Shown: positions 1-7,952, numbered from the stretch's first letter. The stretch: DNA of 8,348 nt from Lachnospiraceae bacterium (GCA_017634255.1 JAGBNT010000026.1:1-8348), one strand, 5' to 3'. Program-made: numbers and translations. Notes: a model not told the origin generated them from the letters alone.

Positions 1-861
1 CGTGAAAAAACTATGTATTCCATATGGTTTGTGATACCATCCCTGGTCATTTTCTCCGTTTTTTTCCTATGGCCCATTATCTCATCCCTGTACTACAGCC
101 TTACGGTATGGAATTTTGATACGGCGACCTTCTGCGGTCTGGACAATTTTAAGATGTTCTTTTCCGAAAACTCCCTAAGCTCGTCGGTTATCCATACGTT
201 AATATATGCTTTTTCTACGAGCGCCCTTAAGGTTGTGCTGGCGTTTTTTATTGCTATCTTCCTTTGCAGCAAGATAAAGACCAAGGATTTTATACGCTCC
301 TCGGTTTTCTTTCCGAATCTGGTTTCAGCAATGGCAGTGGGACTTACATTTTCTTACCTTATGCATCCCACGAGGGGCTTCTTTAATGTGATACTTAATC
401 ACCTCGGCTTCGCCTCGATAGACTTTCTCGGCGATCCCCGCTTCGCCCTGGCAAGCGTGATACTTACAGATGTATGGAAGGGCTTGAGCATATCCGTGGT
501 AATCTACATAGCCGGAATACAGTCCATAGACAAAACCTATTATGAGGCGGCGCAGATAGACGGGGCATCGGGATGGCAGCAGCTTATAAACGTTACACTT
601 CCGCTGGTGGCTCCGGCACAGAACTCCATCATTATCCTTTCGCTCATAGGCGGCTTAAGAAGCTTTGACCTCATCTGGGCGATGACGGGAGGCGGTCCCG
701 GCTTTGCGACTGACGTAATGGCTTCCGTTATCTATAAGGAATACGCCTACGGCTTCTATGGACTGTCCACTGCGGGCAACGTTATTATGCTGATACTTAT
801 ATCCATTATAGCCTTTCCGCTGCAGCATTTTCTTAATAAGAGGGAGGAGACCATACAATGA
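1..861 (+). CDS. CUT1 sugar ABC transporter permease, MalF/UgpA-like (5' end outside window)
   Basis: One of the two membrane subunits of a carbohydrate importer of the CUT1 family; it forms the translocation channel with the next gene product and takes sugar from a lipoprotein binding protein. The frame is open to the window edge. The first in-frame Met (base 13) lies directly at the start of the first membrane helix, with no ribosome binding site in the 12 bases before it, so a few cytoplasmic residues are probably missing. Numbering from that Met gives about 282 residues with six likely membrane segments, near 4-26, 60-84, 95-118, 145-170, 203-222 and 252-274. The EAA loop that docks on the ATPase is at 178-201 (E178-A-A-Q-I-D-G), and an MTGGGPG motif common in CUT1 permeases is at 224-230. 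The binding-protein gene probably lies upstream. Neither that gene nor an ATPase gene is visible; CUT1 systems often share a distant MsmK-type ATPase. Family assignment is firm; the substrate is not readable. Confidence 0.93.
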   Translation, partial: REKTMYSIWFVIPSLVIFSVFFLWPIISSLYYSLTVWNFDTATFCGLDNFKMFFSENSLSSSVIHTLIYAFSTSALKVVLAFFIAIFLCSKIKTKDFIRSSVFFPNLVSAMAVGLTFSYLMHPTRGFFNVILNHLGFASIDFLGDPRFALASVILTDVWKGLSISVVIYIAGIQSIDKTYYEAAQIDGASGWQQLINVTLPLVAPAQNSIIILSLIGGLRSFDLIWAMTGGGPGFATDVMASVIYKEYAYGFYGLSTAGNVIMLILISIIAFPLQHFLNKREETIQ

Positions 862-1688
862 AGAAAAAGAAAGCGCTTTACATATTCGGAGATATCCTTG
901 GCCTGATAATTACAGTTTTTGTATTTATAATCCCGTTTTATTTCATGCTGGCTAATTCCTTTAAGACGGAAAAGGACGCCAACCTTTTAAATATGGAGTG
1001 GCCCTCGATAATACATCTTGAGAACTATATAGAAGTGTTTTCCAAGGCTAACTACCAGCTTGTAACAGCCTTTAAAAACAGCCTTATCCTGACATTTTTT
1101 ACAGTGCTGGGGCTCATTATCACGGGAGCAATGGCGGGCTACGTTATCCAGAGAAGACGGGATAAGACCATGGGTGCCATACAGTGGCTTATCATGCTGG
1201 GGCTTATGATCCCTGCCTCCATACTTCCTACGATAAACCTGCTGCAAAACCTGCATATCTATAAGACCATGTTCGGAATGGTGATGATAGAGATAGCCTT
1301 ACAGACCCCCTTTACGGTCATGCTCTTCAGGGGCTATATGGCATCGATACCAAAGGAGCTGGAGGAGGCGGCGAGGATTGACGGCTGCAGCAACTGGCAG
1401 ATATTCTGGTATATAATAAATCCGCTGTTAAAACCTATCCGCGCAACGGTTATAATACTTACAGCCGTAAATACCTTTAATGATTTTACAAATCCGCTGT
1501 ACTTCCTGCCGGGTGCGGAGAATACCACGGTGCAGCTGACACTGTATAATTATAAGGGGCAGTTTAAGAGCAGCTACAATCTGCTGTTTGCGGATATTAT
1601 ACTAATTACGGTGCCGATGCTTATAATATTCCTTATCTTTAATAAAAAGATAGTGGACGGCATGGTCTCGGGCTCGGTGAAAGGTTGA
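858..1688 (+). CDS. CUT1 sugar ABC transporter permease, MalG/UgpE-like
   Basis: Second membrane subunit of the same sugar importer, 276 residues, a normal length for MalG-type permeases. The ATG overlaps the preceding stop (ATGA, 4 bp) and has a GGGAGGAG Shine-Dalgarno stretch ending about 9 bases upstream, so the two genes are translationally coupled and the start is well supported. A basic N-terminus (MKKKK) leads into the first membrane helix (about 10-32). Further helices lie near 75-97, 108-130, 138-158, 195-213 and 243-262. The EAA loop for contact with the ATPase is at 169-193 (E-E-A-A-R-I-D-G, then N-P-L-L-K-P). The C-terminus ends GMVSGSVKG, matching the usual G-x-x-x-G-x-x-K-G end of this subunit. 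No ATPase gene follows; the next gene is a sensor kinase. Together with the rhamnosidase further down, this suggests import of a rhamnose-containing oligosaccharide, which is inference from context. Confidence 0.95.
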   Translation: MKKKKALYIFGDILGLIITVFVFIIPFYFMLANSFKTEKDANLLNMEWPSIIHLENYIEVFSKANYQLVTAFKNSLILTFFTVLGLIITGAMAGYVIQRRRDKTMGAIQWLIMLGLMIPASILPTINLLQNLHIYKTMFGMVMIEIALQTPFTVMLFRGYMASIPKELEEAARIDGCSNWQIFWYIINPLLKPIRATVIILTAVNTFNDFTNPLYFLPGAENTTVQLTLYNYKGQFKSSYNLLFADIILITVPMLIIFLIFNKKIVDGMVSGSVKG

Positions 1689-1709
1689 CATAAAATCATG
1701 GCGCATCCG

Positions 1710-1792
1710 CCCGGGAGACTGTCCGAAAACGCTTTGCCCAAGATGTGCGTCACCGGTTTGTGGGTGAATTGGTTTTCGGACAGGCTCCCGGG
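1710..1792. repeat. Long inverted repeat / hairpin between transporter and kinase genes
   Basis: Two 21-base arms, 1710-1730 and 1772-1792, are complementary at 20 of 21 positions (single A/G mismatch at 1718/1784). The outer ends are CCCGGG and the inner ends ACTGTCCGAAAAC / GTTTTCGGACAG. The 41-base interior can form a small 5-bp hairpin (TCACC 1750-1754 with GGTGA 1763-1767). No run of T follows the stem in either direction, so it is not a standard intrinsic terminator. It fills most of the 131-bp gap between the permease gene and the kinase gene. It could be an mRNA-stabilising or processing structure that sets the ratio of transporter to regulator transcript, a factor-dependent terminator, or a copy of a dispersed palindromic repeat. 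No flanking target-site duplication was seen. The structure is certain; its role is not. Confidence 0.85.
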
Positions 1793-1808
1793 ATAGTATC
1801 GGACTGAC

Positions 1809-1813
1809 AGGAG
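1809..1813 (+). promoter_or_regulatory. Ribosome binding site for the TTG-started kinase gene
   Basis: AGGAG lies 6 bases before TTG 1820-1822. It decides the start: the next in-frame Met (codon 12) falls inside the first membrane helix and has no such site. A TTG start with a strong site suggests modest, tuned expression of the sensor. Confidence 0.75.
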
Positions 1814-1819
1814 TTCAAT

Positions 1820-3580
1820 TTGAAATATCAGACGAGGATAATCCTTTATTACATGAGCATAGCGGTGGTGTTCAGCCTGCTCCTAGGTATAGTCATATAC
1901 AATATCAGCAGCAGCTATGAGCAGCGAAGCCGTGCCAATGCGGTTGCCGTAAGCTCAAGACAGCTTGTGGCGCAGATAGAGGACAGGATGGACAGAATGG
2001 ATGCGATAATAAACTACATTCTGTCAAATCCTGCCGTGCTGGAGAGCATAAGTATCCTCGGAATGGAGGGGGACAGGAGCCTCCCCGCATCATATATAGC
2101 CGGTGCAGAGTCGGAGATAATGGCGGGCATCAATACTGACTATATCATACGAAATACCCACAGGACCGTCTTTTACAATCAGACGGGTCATGTGTTTTCC
2201 AGCTATGTCAGCGACCTGTCCAATCAGAGGCTCAACGGGCAACATTCGGCGGAGGATGTGCCTTATCGTAAGAAAGCTGAGGAAGCCAAGGGCAAAACTG
2301 TCATTATAGGCGCCCACGAGGATAAGTGGGGCATGTATGACGGGAGCGAGGTTTTTTCACTGATGAAAGCCATTCAGGGCTATAACATGGGCTATATAGA
2401 AACGGAAAATACCGTGGAAAGCCTGAAAAATCTGGATGTGCCCGATAATCAGACTGATTATGCCATATTTATAAACGGGGACGAGCTGCTCTTTTCAGGA
2501 AGTGAGGTCCGGGATGAGGCGTTTGTTGCGGAGCTTTTAAAGCAGTATAAGACAGATGCTTTCAGACATCGAGGGTATGTATGTGCGGTCGCTAAATCGG
2601 AGCTCTACGATTTTAAGGTGCTGACCTTTAAAAACGAGGCTGTACTTAAGGATGGAAAGGGAGCTCTGCTGCTGACTGCCGTACTTTCATCACTTATTGT
2701 CTTTACGATAGGTCTCATATTCGTAATAATTCTTTCATATGTTCTGGTAAAGCCTGTAAACGCCCTGCGCAGGGTCATGGAGAGGACAAATCTGGAGAAT
2801 ATGCAGCTGGAGGCGGCGAATACGGGACTCGACGAGGGACCGGATGAGTTCAGGGCACTCGCGGCGAGCTATCAGGCAATGACCCAGAGGCTTGACAAGG
2901 CTGTACGCAACGAAAGGCGTTCAGCCCTTCTCACCCTCCAGGCACAGTTTGATACCCTGCAGACACAGGTTAACCCTCATTTTATCTACAACGTTTTGAA
3001 CATAATCTCTTCAAGGGGAGTTTTGGACGATGACGCGGTGATAAGCCGTATGTGCGGCTCCCTGGCAGAGATGCTTCGCTATTCCACCTCTAATAAGGAG
3101 CGGTATGCCTTTGTCTCGGCAGAGCTTAAATATCTGGAAAATTATTTTTACCTTATTAAGACACGCTACGAGGATCGCTTTGAATACAGCATGGATATAG
3201 ACGAGGCGGTAAAGGAGATGCTAATTCCCAAAATGGTCCTGCAGCAGCTTGCGGAGAATGCCCTTACCCACGGCTTTGAGGATCAGGGCGGGATAATGCG
3301 AATAGACGTTAAGGGACATGCAAAAGAAGGCGGCTGGGAGATTTCAGTAAGCGACAACGGGGCAGGGTTTAACCTCGAAAAGCTGGAGGCGCTTAAGCTG
3401 AAGCTTGAGGAGACAAAAGAGAACGTGCTAAAGGGCGGAGCTGTTATAGAGCTGGAAATAGGAGGCATGGGTATAGTCAATACCTATGCAAGGTGCCTCA
3501 TGCTTTTCGGAGATAAGCTTAGATTTACCATGGAGAATACCGAAGAAGGGGCAAGAGTAACTGTAGGGGAACGCGCGTAA
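1820..3580 (+). CDS. Membrane sensor histidine kinase, YesM type (two-component system)
   Basis: Membrane-bound sensor that autophosphorylates on histidine and passes the phosphate to the regulator encoded directly downstream. The 586-residue protein has the usual YesM layout: a first membrane helix (about 7-28), a large extracellular sensing region (about 29-280, probably a Cache-like fold, inferred from layout), a second helix (about 283-311), a HAMP linker (to about 365), a His_kinase domain (PF06580) and a C-terminal HATPase domain. Visible motifs are N-P-H-F-I-Y-N with phospho-acceptor His387, the N box L-A-E-N-A-L-T-H with Asn480, the G1 box D-N-G-A-G-F at Asp512 and the G2 box G-G-M-G-I-V-N at 548-554. 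All look intact, so the kinase should be active. It starts at TTG. Kinases of this group commonly sit beside CUT1 transporters and respond to extracellular sugars, sometimes through the sugar-binding protein. The ligand cannot be read from the sequence; a rhamnose-containing oligosaccharide is a guess from context. Confidence 0.95.
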   Translation: MKYQTRIILYYMSIAVVFSLLLGIVIYNISSSYEQRSRANAVAVSSRQLVAQIEDRMDRMDAIINYILSNPAVLESISILGMEGDRSLPASYIAGAESEIMAGINTDYIIRNTHRTVFYNQTGHVFSSYVSDLSNQRLNGQHSAEDVPYRKKAEEAKGKTVIIGAHEDKWGMYDGSEVFSLMKAIQGYNMGYIETENTVESLKNLDVPDNQTDYAIFINGDELLFSGSEVRDEAFVAELLKQYKTDAFRHRGYVCAVAKSELYDFKVLTFKNEAVLKDGKGALLLTAVLSSLIVFTIGLIFVIILSYVLVKPVNALRRVMERTNLENMQLEAANTGLDEGPDEFRALAASYQAMTQRLDKAVRNERRSALLTLQAQFDTLQTQVNPHFIYNVLNIISSRGVLDDDAVISRMCGSLAEMLRYSTSNKERYAFVSAELKYLENYFYLIKTRYEDRFEYSMDIDEAVKEMLIPKMVLQQLAENALTHGFEDQGGIMRIDVKGHAKEGGWEISVSDNGAGFNLEKLEALKLKLEETKENVLKGGAVIELEIGGMGIVNTYARCLMLFGDKLRFTMENTEEGARVTVGERA

Positions 3581-3582
3581 AT

Positions 3583-5070
3583 ATGTATACTGTATTGGTA
3601 GCGGAGGATGAGCCGCTTGCATTAAAAACCATATGCTCGATAATCGAGAAGCACTGCGGGGAATACAGGATAGTCGCCAGGGCGGAAAACGGGTCGGAGG
3701 CTCTGCGTCTTATCAGGGAATTAAAGCCCGACCTTATCATCAGTGATATAAAAATGCCAAGACCCAACGGGGTTGAGCTCTCCGCCATAGTAAGAGAGGA
3801 GCTGCCGGATATCTGCTTTATCATAATAAGCGGCTATCAGGATTTTGAGTATACCCAAAGTGCGATACGCTCAGGGGTCACGGACTACCTTTTAAAGCCG
3901 GTGATGCCCGACGACCTCAAGAGCTCCCTGGAGCTGGCGGCACAGCGCATACGCAGGATTCAGTACAGGGCACGCAACAGGCTTTTAGGAAAGCTGGGGC
4001 GAGGAGAGAGGGTCGATAATGATGAGATGAAGCGCTACTTTCCCCACAGCAGGTATTACGGGGCGCTTATCCGAGCCAACGGTCTGCCAAAGAGGTTTTT
4101 TATTGATTCGAGAAACGAGGTCTATTCGGATATCGATGAGCAGTACATAGTTTTCGGTCGTGACGAGCTGGAGGGTCTGTACCTAATTCCGGAGGAATTT
4201 ATTTCCGGGGACAGCCTTGCTTCTTATATGGAGAGGATAGGCAATGCGCAGAATCCAGGCAGCTACTATACGCTGATATATGACGGACGCAGCTTCCCAG
4301 TCTCTTTAATGCAGGAGAAGGTTCATGAACTTTACAGGGCGCTGGACCTAAACAGCACCATTGGGCTTACCCAGAGCATAGACCTTAAAGACGCGGGGAG
4401 AGAGGATGCTTCCCTGGGAAGCGACAGAAGGGAATTGGAGGAGGTGCTGCAGAGGATAGAGGCTCTCTCGGGGGCTGGCAAGCTCGAAGCGCTGCGAACG
4501 GAGCTTAAGAGCGCTAACGAAAACTGGGCAAGGAAGAGAAAGCCCCAGCTTTGGATGGAGAATTTCGTAAGGGAGGTCATCTCGATCCTTAGGCGCTACG
4601 ACATTCTGACAGTTCCGCTGAACGAGTGTGAATACTTCCTCGGAGAGGTATTCGGAAGCGCCCTGTCCGTTGACATACTAAACGACAGCCTTTTGGAGAT
4701 CTTTCTGGGGGAGGGGAATACTGCGTCGCAGAAGGCAGGCTCCAAGGAGTATTTTGACCAGATAGTGAAGTTTCTGGACATGCATATACACGAGAGTATT
4801 TCGCTGCAGGATATCTGCGACAGGTTTTCTATCTCACAGGCGTATATGAGCAAGCTTTTCAGAAAATACACCTCAAATTCCTTCAATAAGTACCTGACGG
4901 AGAGGAGGATGCTTAAGGCGAGGGAGCTGTTTGAAAAGGAGCCGGGGATTTATATAAAGGATGTGGCTTCAATGGTGGGCTACAGTGACCAGTTTTATTT
5001 CAGCCGTATTTTCAGGACGTATACGGGTAAAAGCCCGACGGAATATCTCAGGGAGCTCGAACAGTTTTGA
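3583..5070 (+). CDS. Response regulator with AraC-type DNA-binding domain, YesN type
   Basis: Cytoplasmic transcription factor, partner of the kinase just upstream. The N-terminal receiver domain (1-120) has the acidic pocket E8-D9-E10, phospho-acceptor Asp55 (S-D-I-K-M-P), Ser83 and Lys105-Pro106. The C-terminal AraC/XylS domain (about 389-492) contains two helix-turn-helix units; the second includes the family signature around G466-Y-S-D-Q-F-Y-F-S-R-I-F and ends in T-G-K-S-P-x-E-Y. The roughly 265-residue middle part is typical of YesN-like regulators in length but has no motif I recognise. Length (495) is normal. The ATG lies 2 bp after the kinase stop; the only purine-rich stretch (AGGGG at 3565-3569) is 13 bases away, so initiation probably depends on ribosomes finishing the kinase gene. 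Its likely targets are the neighbouring transporter and rhamnosidase genes, perhaps through the repeat at 5086-5135; this is inference. Confidence 0.95.
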   Translation: MYTVLVAEDEPLALKTICSIIEKHCGEYRIVARAENGSEALRLIRELKPDLIISDIKMPRPNGVELSAIVREELPDICFIIISGYQDFEYTQSAIRSGVTDYLLKPVMPDDLKSSLELAAQRIRRIQYRARNRLLGKLGRGERVDNDEMKRYFPHSRYYGALIRANGLPKRFFIDSRNEVYSDIDEQYIVFGRDELEGLYLIPEEFISGDSLASYMERIGNAQNPGSYYTLIYDGRSFPVSLMQEKVHELYRALDLNSTIGLTQSIDLKDAGREDASLGSDRRELEEVLQRIEALSGAGKLEALRTELKSANENWARKRKPQLWMENFVREVISILRRYDILTVPLNECEYFLGEVFGSALSVDILNDSLLEIFLGEGNTASQKAGSKEYFDQIVKFLDMHIHESISLQDICDRFSISQAYMSKLFRKYTSNSFNKYLTERRMLKARELFEKEPGIYIKDVASMVGYSDQFYFSRIFRTYTGKSPTEYLRELEQF

Positions 5071-5085
5071 GAAAAAGAGGTCAAG

Positions 5086-5135
5086 GTTTACATAACTCAA
5101 AGACAAAATAGTTTACATAAATTAAAAACAAGAAA
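5086..5135. repeat. Imperfect 25-bp tandem repeat upstream of the rhamnosidase gene, possible regulator operator
   Basis: Two head-to-tail 25-base units (5086-5110 and 5111-5135) match at 20 of 25 positions and share an exact 10-base core, GTTTACATAA. The second unit runs into the Shine-Dalgarno region of the gene at 5145. AraC-family regulators usually bind pairs of direct half-sites, and the gene just upstream encodes one, so a binding site is plausible. However, 25 bp is not a whole number of helical turns, and part of the similarity reflects A-richness. The repeat itself is seen; the operator role is inferred. Confidence 0.5.
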
Positions 5136-5144
5136 GGAAAAGCC

Positions 5145-7952
5145 ATGAAAATTGAAAAACTTAAGGTAAATCATTTTGAAAACCCGGTAGGCTTCGCATT
5201 GGAAACACCCACCATATCCTATAAGGTGAGTGAGGCGAATGGTAGCACCCAGAAATGCGCGCGTGTTGTTCTCGCGGAGGACGAGACCTTTGAAAAGATA
5301 GTGTACGACAGCAAGGAGAGTACCGAAATAGTCAGCACTGGCTTTGAACTGCCGGTAACCTTAAAGCCAATAAAGAGATACTACTGGAAGGTGGAGGTCA
5401 CGGATGATACGGGGGATAAGGCTGTGAGCGATACCGCCATGTTCGAGACTCCGAGAACCGGGGAATGGAAGGCGCAGTGGATAACTCCGGATGCGGACAA
5501 AAAAACCCAGGTCGTGCTCTTTAAGGATATTGAGCTTACGAGGAGACCGAAGGCAGCAAGGGCTTATGTGGCTGGTCTTGGAGTCTATGAGCTGTATCTT
5601 GAGGGGGAAAAGCAGGGAAATGAGTGCCTGCTTCCCGGATTTTGCGACTATGACTCGTGGATACAGTACCAGACCTTTGAGCTGGAGCTTAAGGAGGGCA
5701 AGAACCGCCTGGAGATAGCGCTTGGAGACGGCTGGTATAAGGGACGCTACGGAATAAACGTGGACTATACGGAGGAAAACTACGGGGATAAGCTCGCTGC
5801 GATAGCGGAGATATATGTATGGTACGAAGACGGCAGTGAGGAGATATACTGCACAGGCACCGACTGGAAGGCAAGAAGGAGCCGGGTGGTGGAGAGCAGT
5901 ATCTATAACGGCGAGGTCCTTGATATGACGGCTGATATCTCAGAGACCTTTGACACCTTAGAGATCGATATAGATAAAGATAGGTTAGCTGACAGGCTTT
6001 CACCGCCCATAACCGTCCATGAGCATATAAGACCCGTGGAGCTTATAAAGACGCCTGCGGGAGAGAATGTACTGGATATGGGACAGAATATGGTGGGCTG
6101 GCTTACCTTTAAGTGCCGTGCTCCGAGGGGTGAGAAGATAAGGCTTCAATTCGGAGAGGTACTGCAGGACGGGAATTTTTACAGGGACAACTTAAGGACG
6201 GCGCAGGCGGAATTTACCTATATCTCTGACGGCGAGGAGAGGACTGTTAGACAGCACTTTACCTTCTACGGCTTCCGGTATGTAAAGCTTACTGAGTGGA
6301 GCGGCGATATAGATTTAAACGATTTTGAAGGCTGGGAGATCCATTCCGAGATGGATGAGATCGGAAGCATAAAGACCTCGGATAAGCTCGTAAACCAGCT
6401 CATCTCCAATGCGAGATGGGGAATGAAGGATAACTTCCTCGATGTGCCTACGGACTGCCCGCAGCGAGACGAGCGCTACGGCTGGACCGGCGACGCCCAG
6501 ATATTTTCCGGGACTGCCTGCTTTACGATGGACACCTCGGCTTTTTATACCAAATACTGCCACGATCTTTATATGGAGCAGAAGAAGCTCGGCGGAAGCG
6601 TGCCGGACGTGGTTCCGGTGGCGCATGTGGTAGGAGACGCTTCCACGATCTGGGCGGATGCCGCTACCATAATACCCTGGAATGTCTACCTCCATTCAGG
6701 TGATAAGGGAATACTCAGGCGCCAGTACGATAGCATGAAGGCGTGGGTGGACTACATGAAGCGCGAGGACGACAAATATGGCGCAAAAAGGCTGTGGCAG
6801 ACGGGTACGCATTACGCCGACTGGGTTGCCCTCGACGGAAACTATCCGGGAGGAGTTTACGGCGGGACTGACCAGCACTATATAGCCTCCGCAAATTATT
6901 ACAATTCGACCTGCATAGTATCAAAAGCAGCAGGTATCCTTGGCAAGGACGAGGATAAAGCCTTCTATGAGAAGCTTTCGGGTGAGATAAAAGAGGCGTT
7001 TTTAAAGGAGTACTTTACCGCCAACGGAAAGCTTGCGGTAGACACCATGACGGGTTACGTTTACGCCCTGTATTTCAACCTAATGCCTGAGGGAGCGGTC
7101 GAAAGGGTAAAGGAAGGGCTTATGAATAAGCTCAGAAAGAGCCGCTATCATTTGCAGACGGGCTTTGCCGGTACTCCGTATCTTTGCCGGGTGCTTTCGG
7201 ATAACGGCATGAACGACATGGCGTACCACCTTCTTATGGAAAAGGGCTATCCGGGGTGGCTGTATGCCGTACTCATGGGGGCTACCACTATCTGGGAGAG
7301 GTGGAATTCCATAATGCCCGACGGACATATAAGCGGGACTGAGATGAATTCCCTTAACCACTATTCCTACGGTTCCATCGTGGAGTGGATGTACAGGGAT
7401 ATGCTTGGTATAAGACCTGATGAAGACGGGGCCGGCTTCAAGCGCTTTACCATAGCTCCCCTTCCGAATTTCAGGATAGGCTTTGCCGGGGCAGAACTCA
7501 ATTCGGCAGCGGGACTTATAAAATCAGCCTGGTCGCTTAAGGAAGGGAAATTACATTTTGAATTTACTGTGCCCTTTGATTCAAAGGCAAGGATAGTCCT
7601 GCCCGATGCGAAGCTTTCCGATCTGGAAAAGGCAGGAAAGGATCAGGGAATAGAGGATATGCGTCAGGAGGGCAATAGTGTGAGCTTCACGGTATCAGCA
7701 GGAGATTACAAATTCTCCTATGTACCCACAGCGCCCTACCGCAGGATATACAGCCTGGATACTCCGTTTAAGGAGCTTATGGAAAATGAAAAGACCAGGA
7801 AGATACTGGATCAGGAATACTTTACTTATGTAAACCATATTCCGTTTGAGGATGAGCTCTACACCCTGGAGGAAATGATGAGCGGACCCTTCACCTGTGT
7901 ACCATACGAGCTCAGATACAAGATAGACGGACTGCTTAAAGAGGTTGAGTGA
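5145..7952 (+). CDS. Alpha-L-rhamnosidase, glycoside hydrolase family 78, cytoplasmic
   Basis: Removes terminal alpha-L-rhamnose from oligosaccharides or glycosides by an inverting mechanism. At 935 residues it is normal size for multidomain GH78 enzymes. In order there are an N-terminal fibronectin/Ig-like domain (about 1-105), the rhamnosidase N domain (about 115-290, with G194-D-G-W-Y-K-G), a further beta domain (about 295-400, with D311-M-G-Q-N-M-V-G-W), the (alpha/alpha)6 catalytic barrel (about 405-745) and a C-terminal beta domain (to about 860). The catalytic motif D437-C-P-Q-R-D-E-R-Y-G-W-T-G-D450 is intact; by family knowledge E443 is the likely general acid. E718 in T-I-W-E-R-W is the likely general base, 21 residues before H739 of the S-L-N-H-Y motif, the same spacing I recall from characterised members. 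There is no signal peptide or membrane segment, so it should act inside the cell on imported sugars. The start has a good site (AAAGGAAA, 5133-5140). Residues 861-935 form an additional tail, treated in the findings. The exact substrate linkage is unknown. Confidence 0.95.
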   Translation: MKIEKLKVNHFENPVGFALETPTISYKVSEANGSTQKCARVVLAEDETFEKIVYDSKESTEIVSTGFELPVTLKPIKRYYWKVEVTDDTGDKAVSDTAMFETPRTGEWKAQWITPDADKKTQVVLFKDIELTRRPKAARAYVAGLGVYELYLEGEKQGNECLLPGFCDYDSWIQYQTFELELKEGKNRLEIALGDGWYKGRYGINVDYTEENYGDKLAAIAEIYVWYEDGSEEIYCTGTDWKARRSRVVESSIYNGEVLDMTADISETFDTLEIDIDKDRLADRLSPPITVHEHIRPVELIKTPAGENVLDMGQNMVGWLTFKCRAPRGEKIRLQFGEVLQDGNFYRDNLRTAQAEFTYISDGEERTVRQHFTFYGFRYVKLTEWSGDIDLNDFEGWEIHSEMDEIGSIKTSDKLVNQLISNARWGMKDNFLDVPTDCPQRDERYGWTGDAQIFSGTACFTMDTSAFYTKYCHDLYMEQKKLGGSVPDVVPVAHVVGDASTIWADAATIIPWNVYLHSGDKGILRRQYDSMKAWVDYMKREDDKYGAKRLWQTGTHYADWVALDGNYPGGVYGGTDQHYIASANYYNSTCIVSKAAGILGKDEDKAFYEKLSGEIKEAFLKEYFTANGKLAVDTMTGYVYALYFNLMPEGAVERVKEGLMNKLRKSRYHLQTGFAGTPYLCRVLSDNGMNDMAYHLLMEKGYPGWLYAVLMGATTIWERWNSIMPDGHISGTEMNSLNHYSYGSIVEWMYRDMLGIRPDEDGAGFKRFTIAPLPNFRIGFAGAELNSAAGLIKSAWSLKEGKLHFEFTVPFDSKARIVLPDAKLSDLEKAGKDQGIEDMRQEGNSVSFTVSAGDYKFSYVPTAPYRRIYSLDTPFKELMENEKTRKILDQEYFTYVNHIPFEDELYTLEEMMSGPFTCVPYELRYKIDGLLKEVE

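Noticed and set aside
13..15. ATG at base 13 as the true start of the first permease
   Set aside because: The reading frame continues to the window edge, no ribosome binding site is seen in bases 1-12, and the Met sits at the very beginning of the first membrane helix, where related proteins usually have a short cytoplasmic lead.
1710..1792. Reading the long hairpin as an intrinsic terminator or an integron attC site
   Set aside because: There is no T-tract on either side for a terminator. The outer ends are CCCGGG rather than the RYYYAAC/GTTRRRY core sites needed for attC, and no integrase or cassette genes are nearby.
3525..3824. 99-codon minus-strand open frame across the kinase/regulator junction
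   Set aside because: It is antisense to the conserved kinase C-terminus and the receiver domain, including the region encoding Asp55; no independent coding evidence.
5086..5115. A sigma-A promoter made from TTTACA (5087-5092) for the rhamnosidase gene
   Set aside because: The -35 match is good (5 of 6), but no acceptable -10 lies 16-18 bp downstream (best is TAGTTT, 3 of 6).
5491..5718. 75-codon + strand open frame within the rhamnosidase gene
   Set aside because: Different frame from a well-supported domain-rich gene, with an Arg/Ser/Leu-rich translation typical of a shadow.
6315..6695. 126-codon open frame on the minus strand inside the rhamnosidase gene
   Set aside because: It lies entirely antisense to the conserved catalytic domain, and its translation has low-complexity, unrecognisable composition. 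It is a frame shadow of the GH78 gene.
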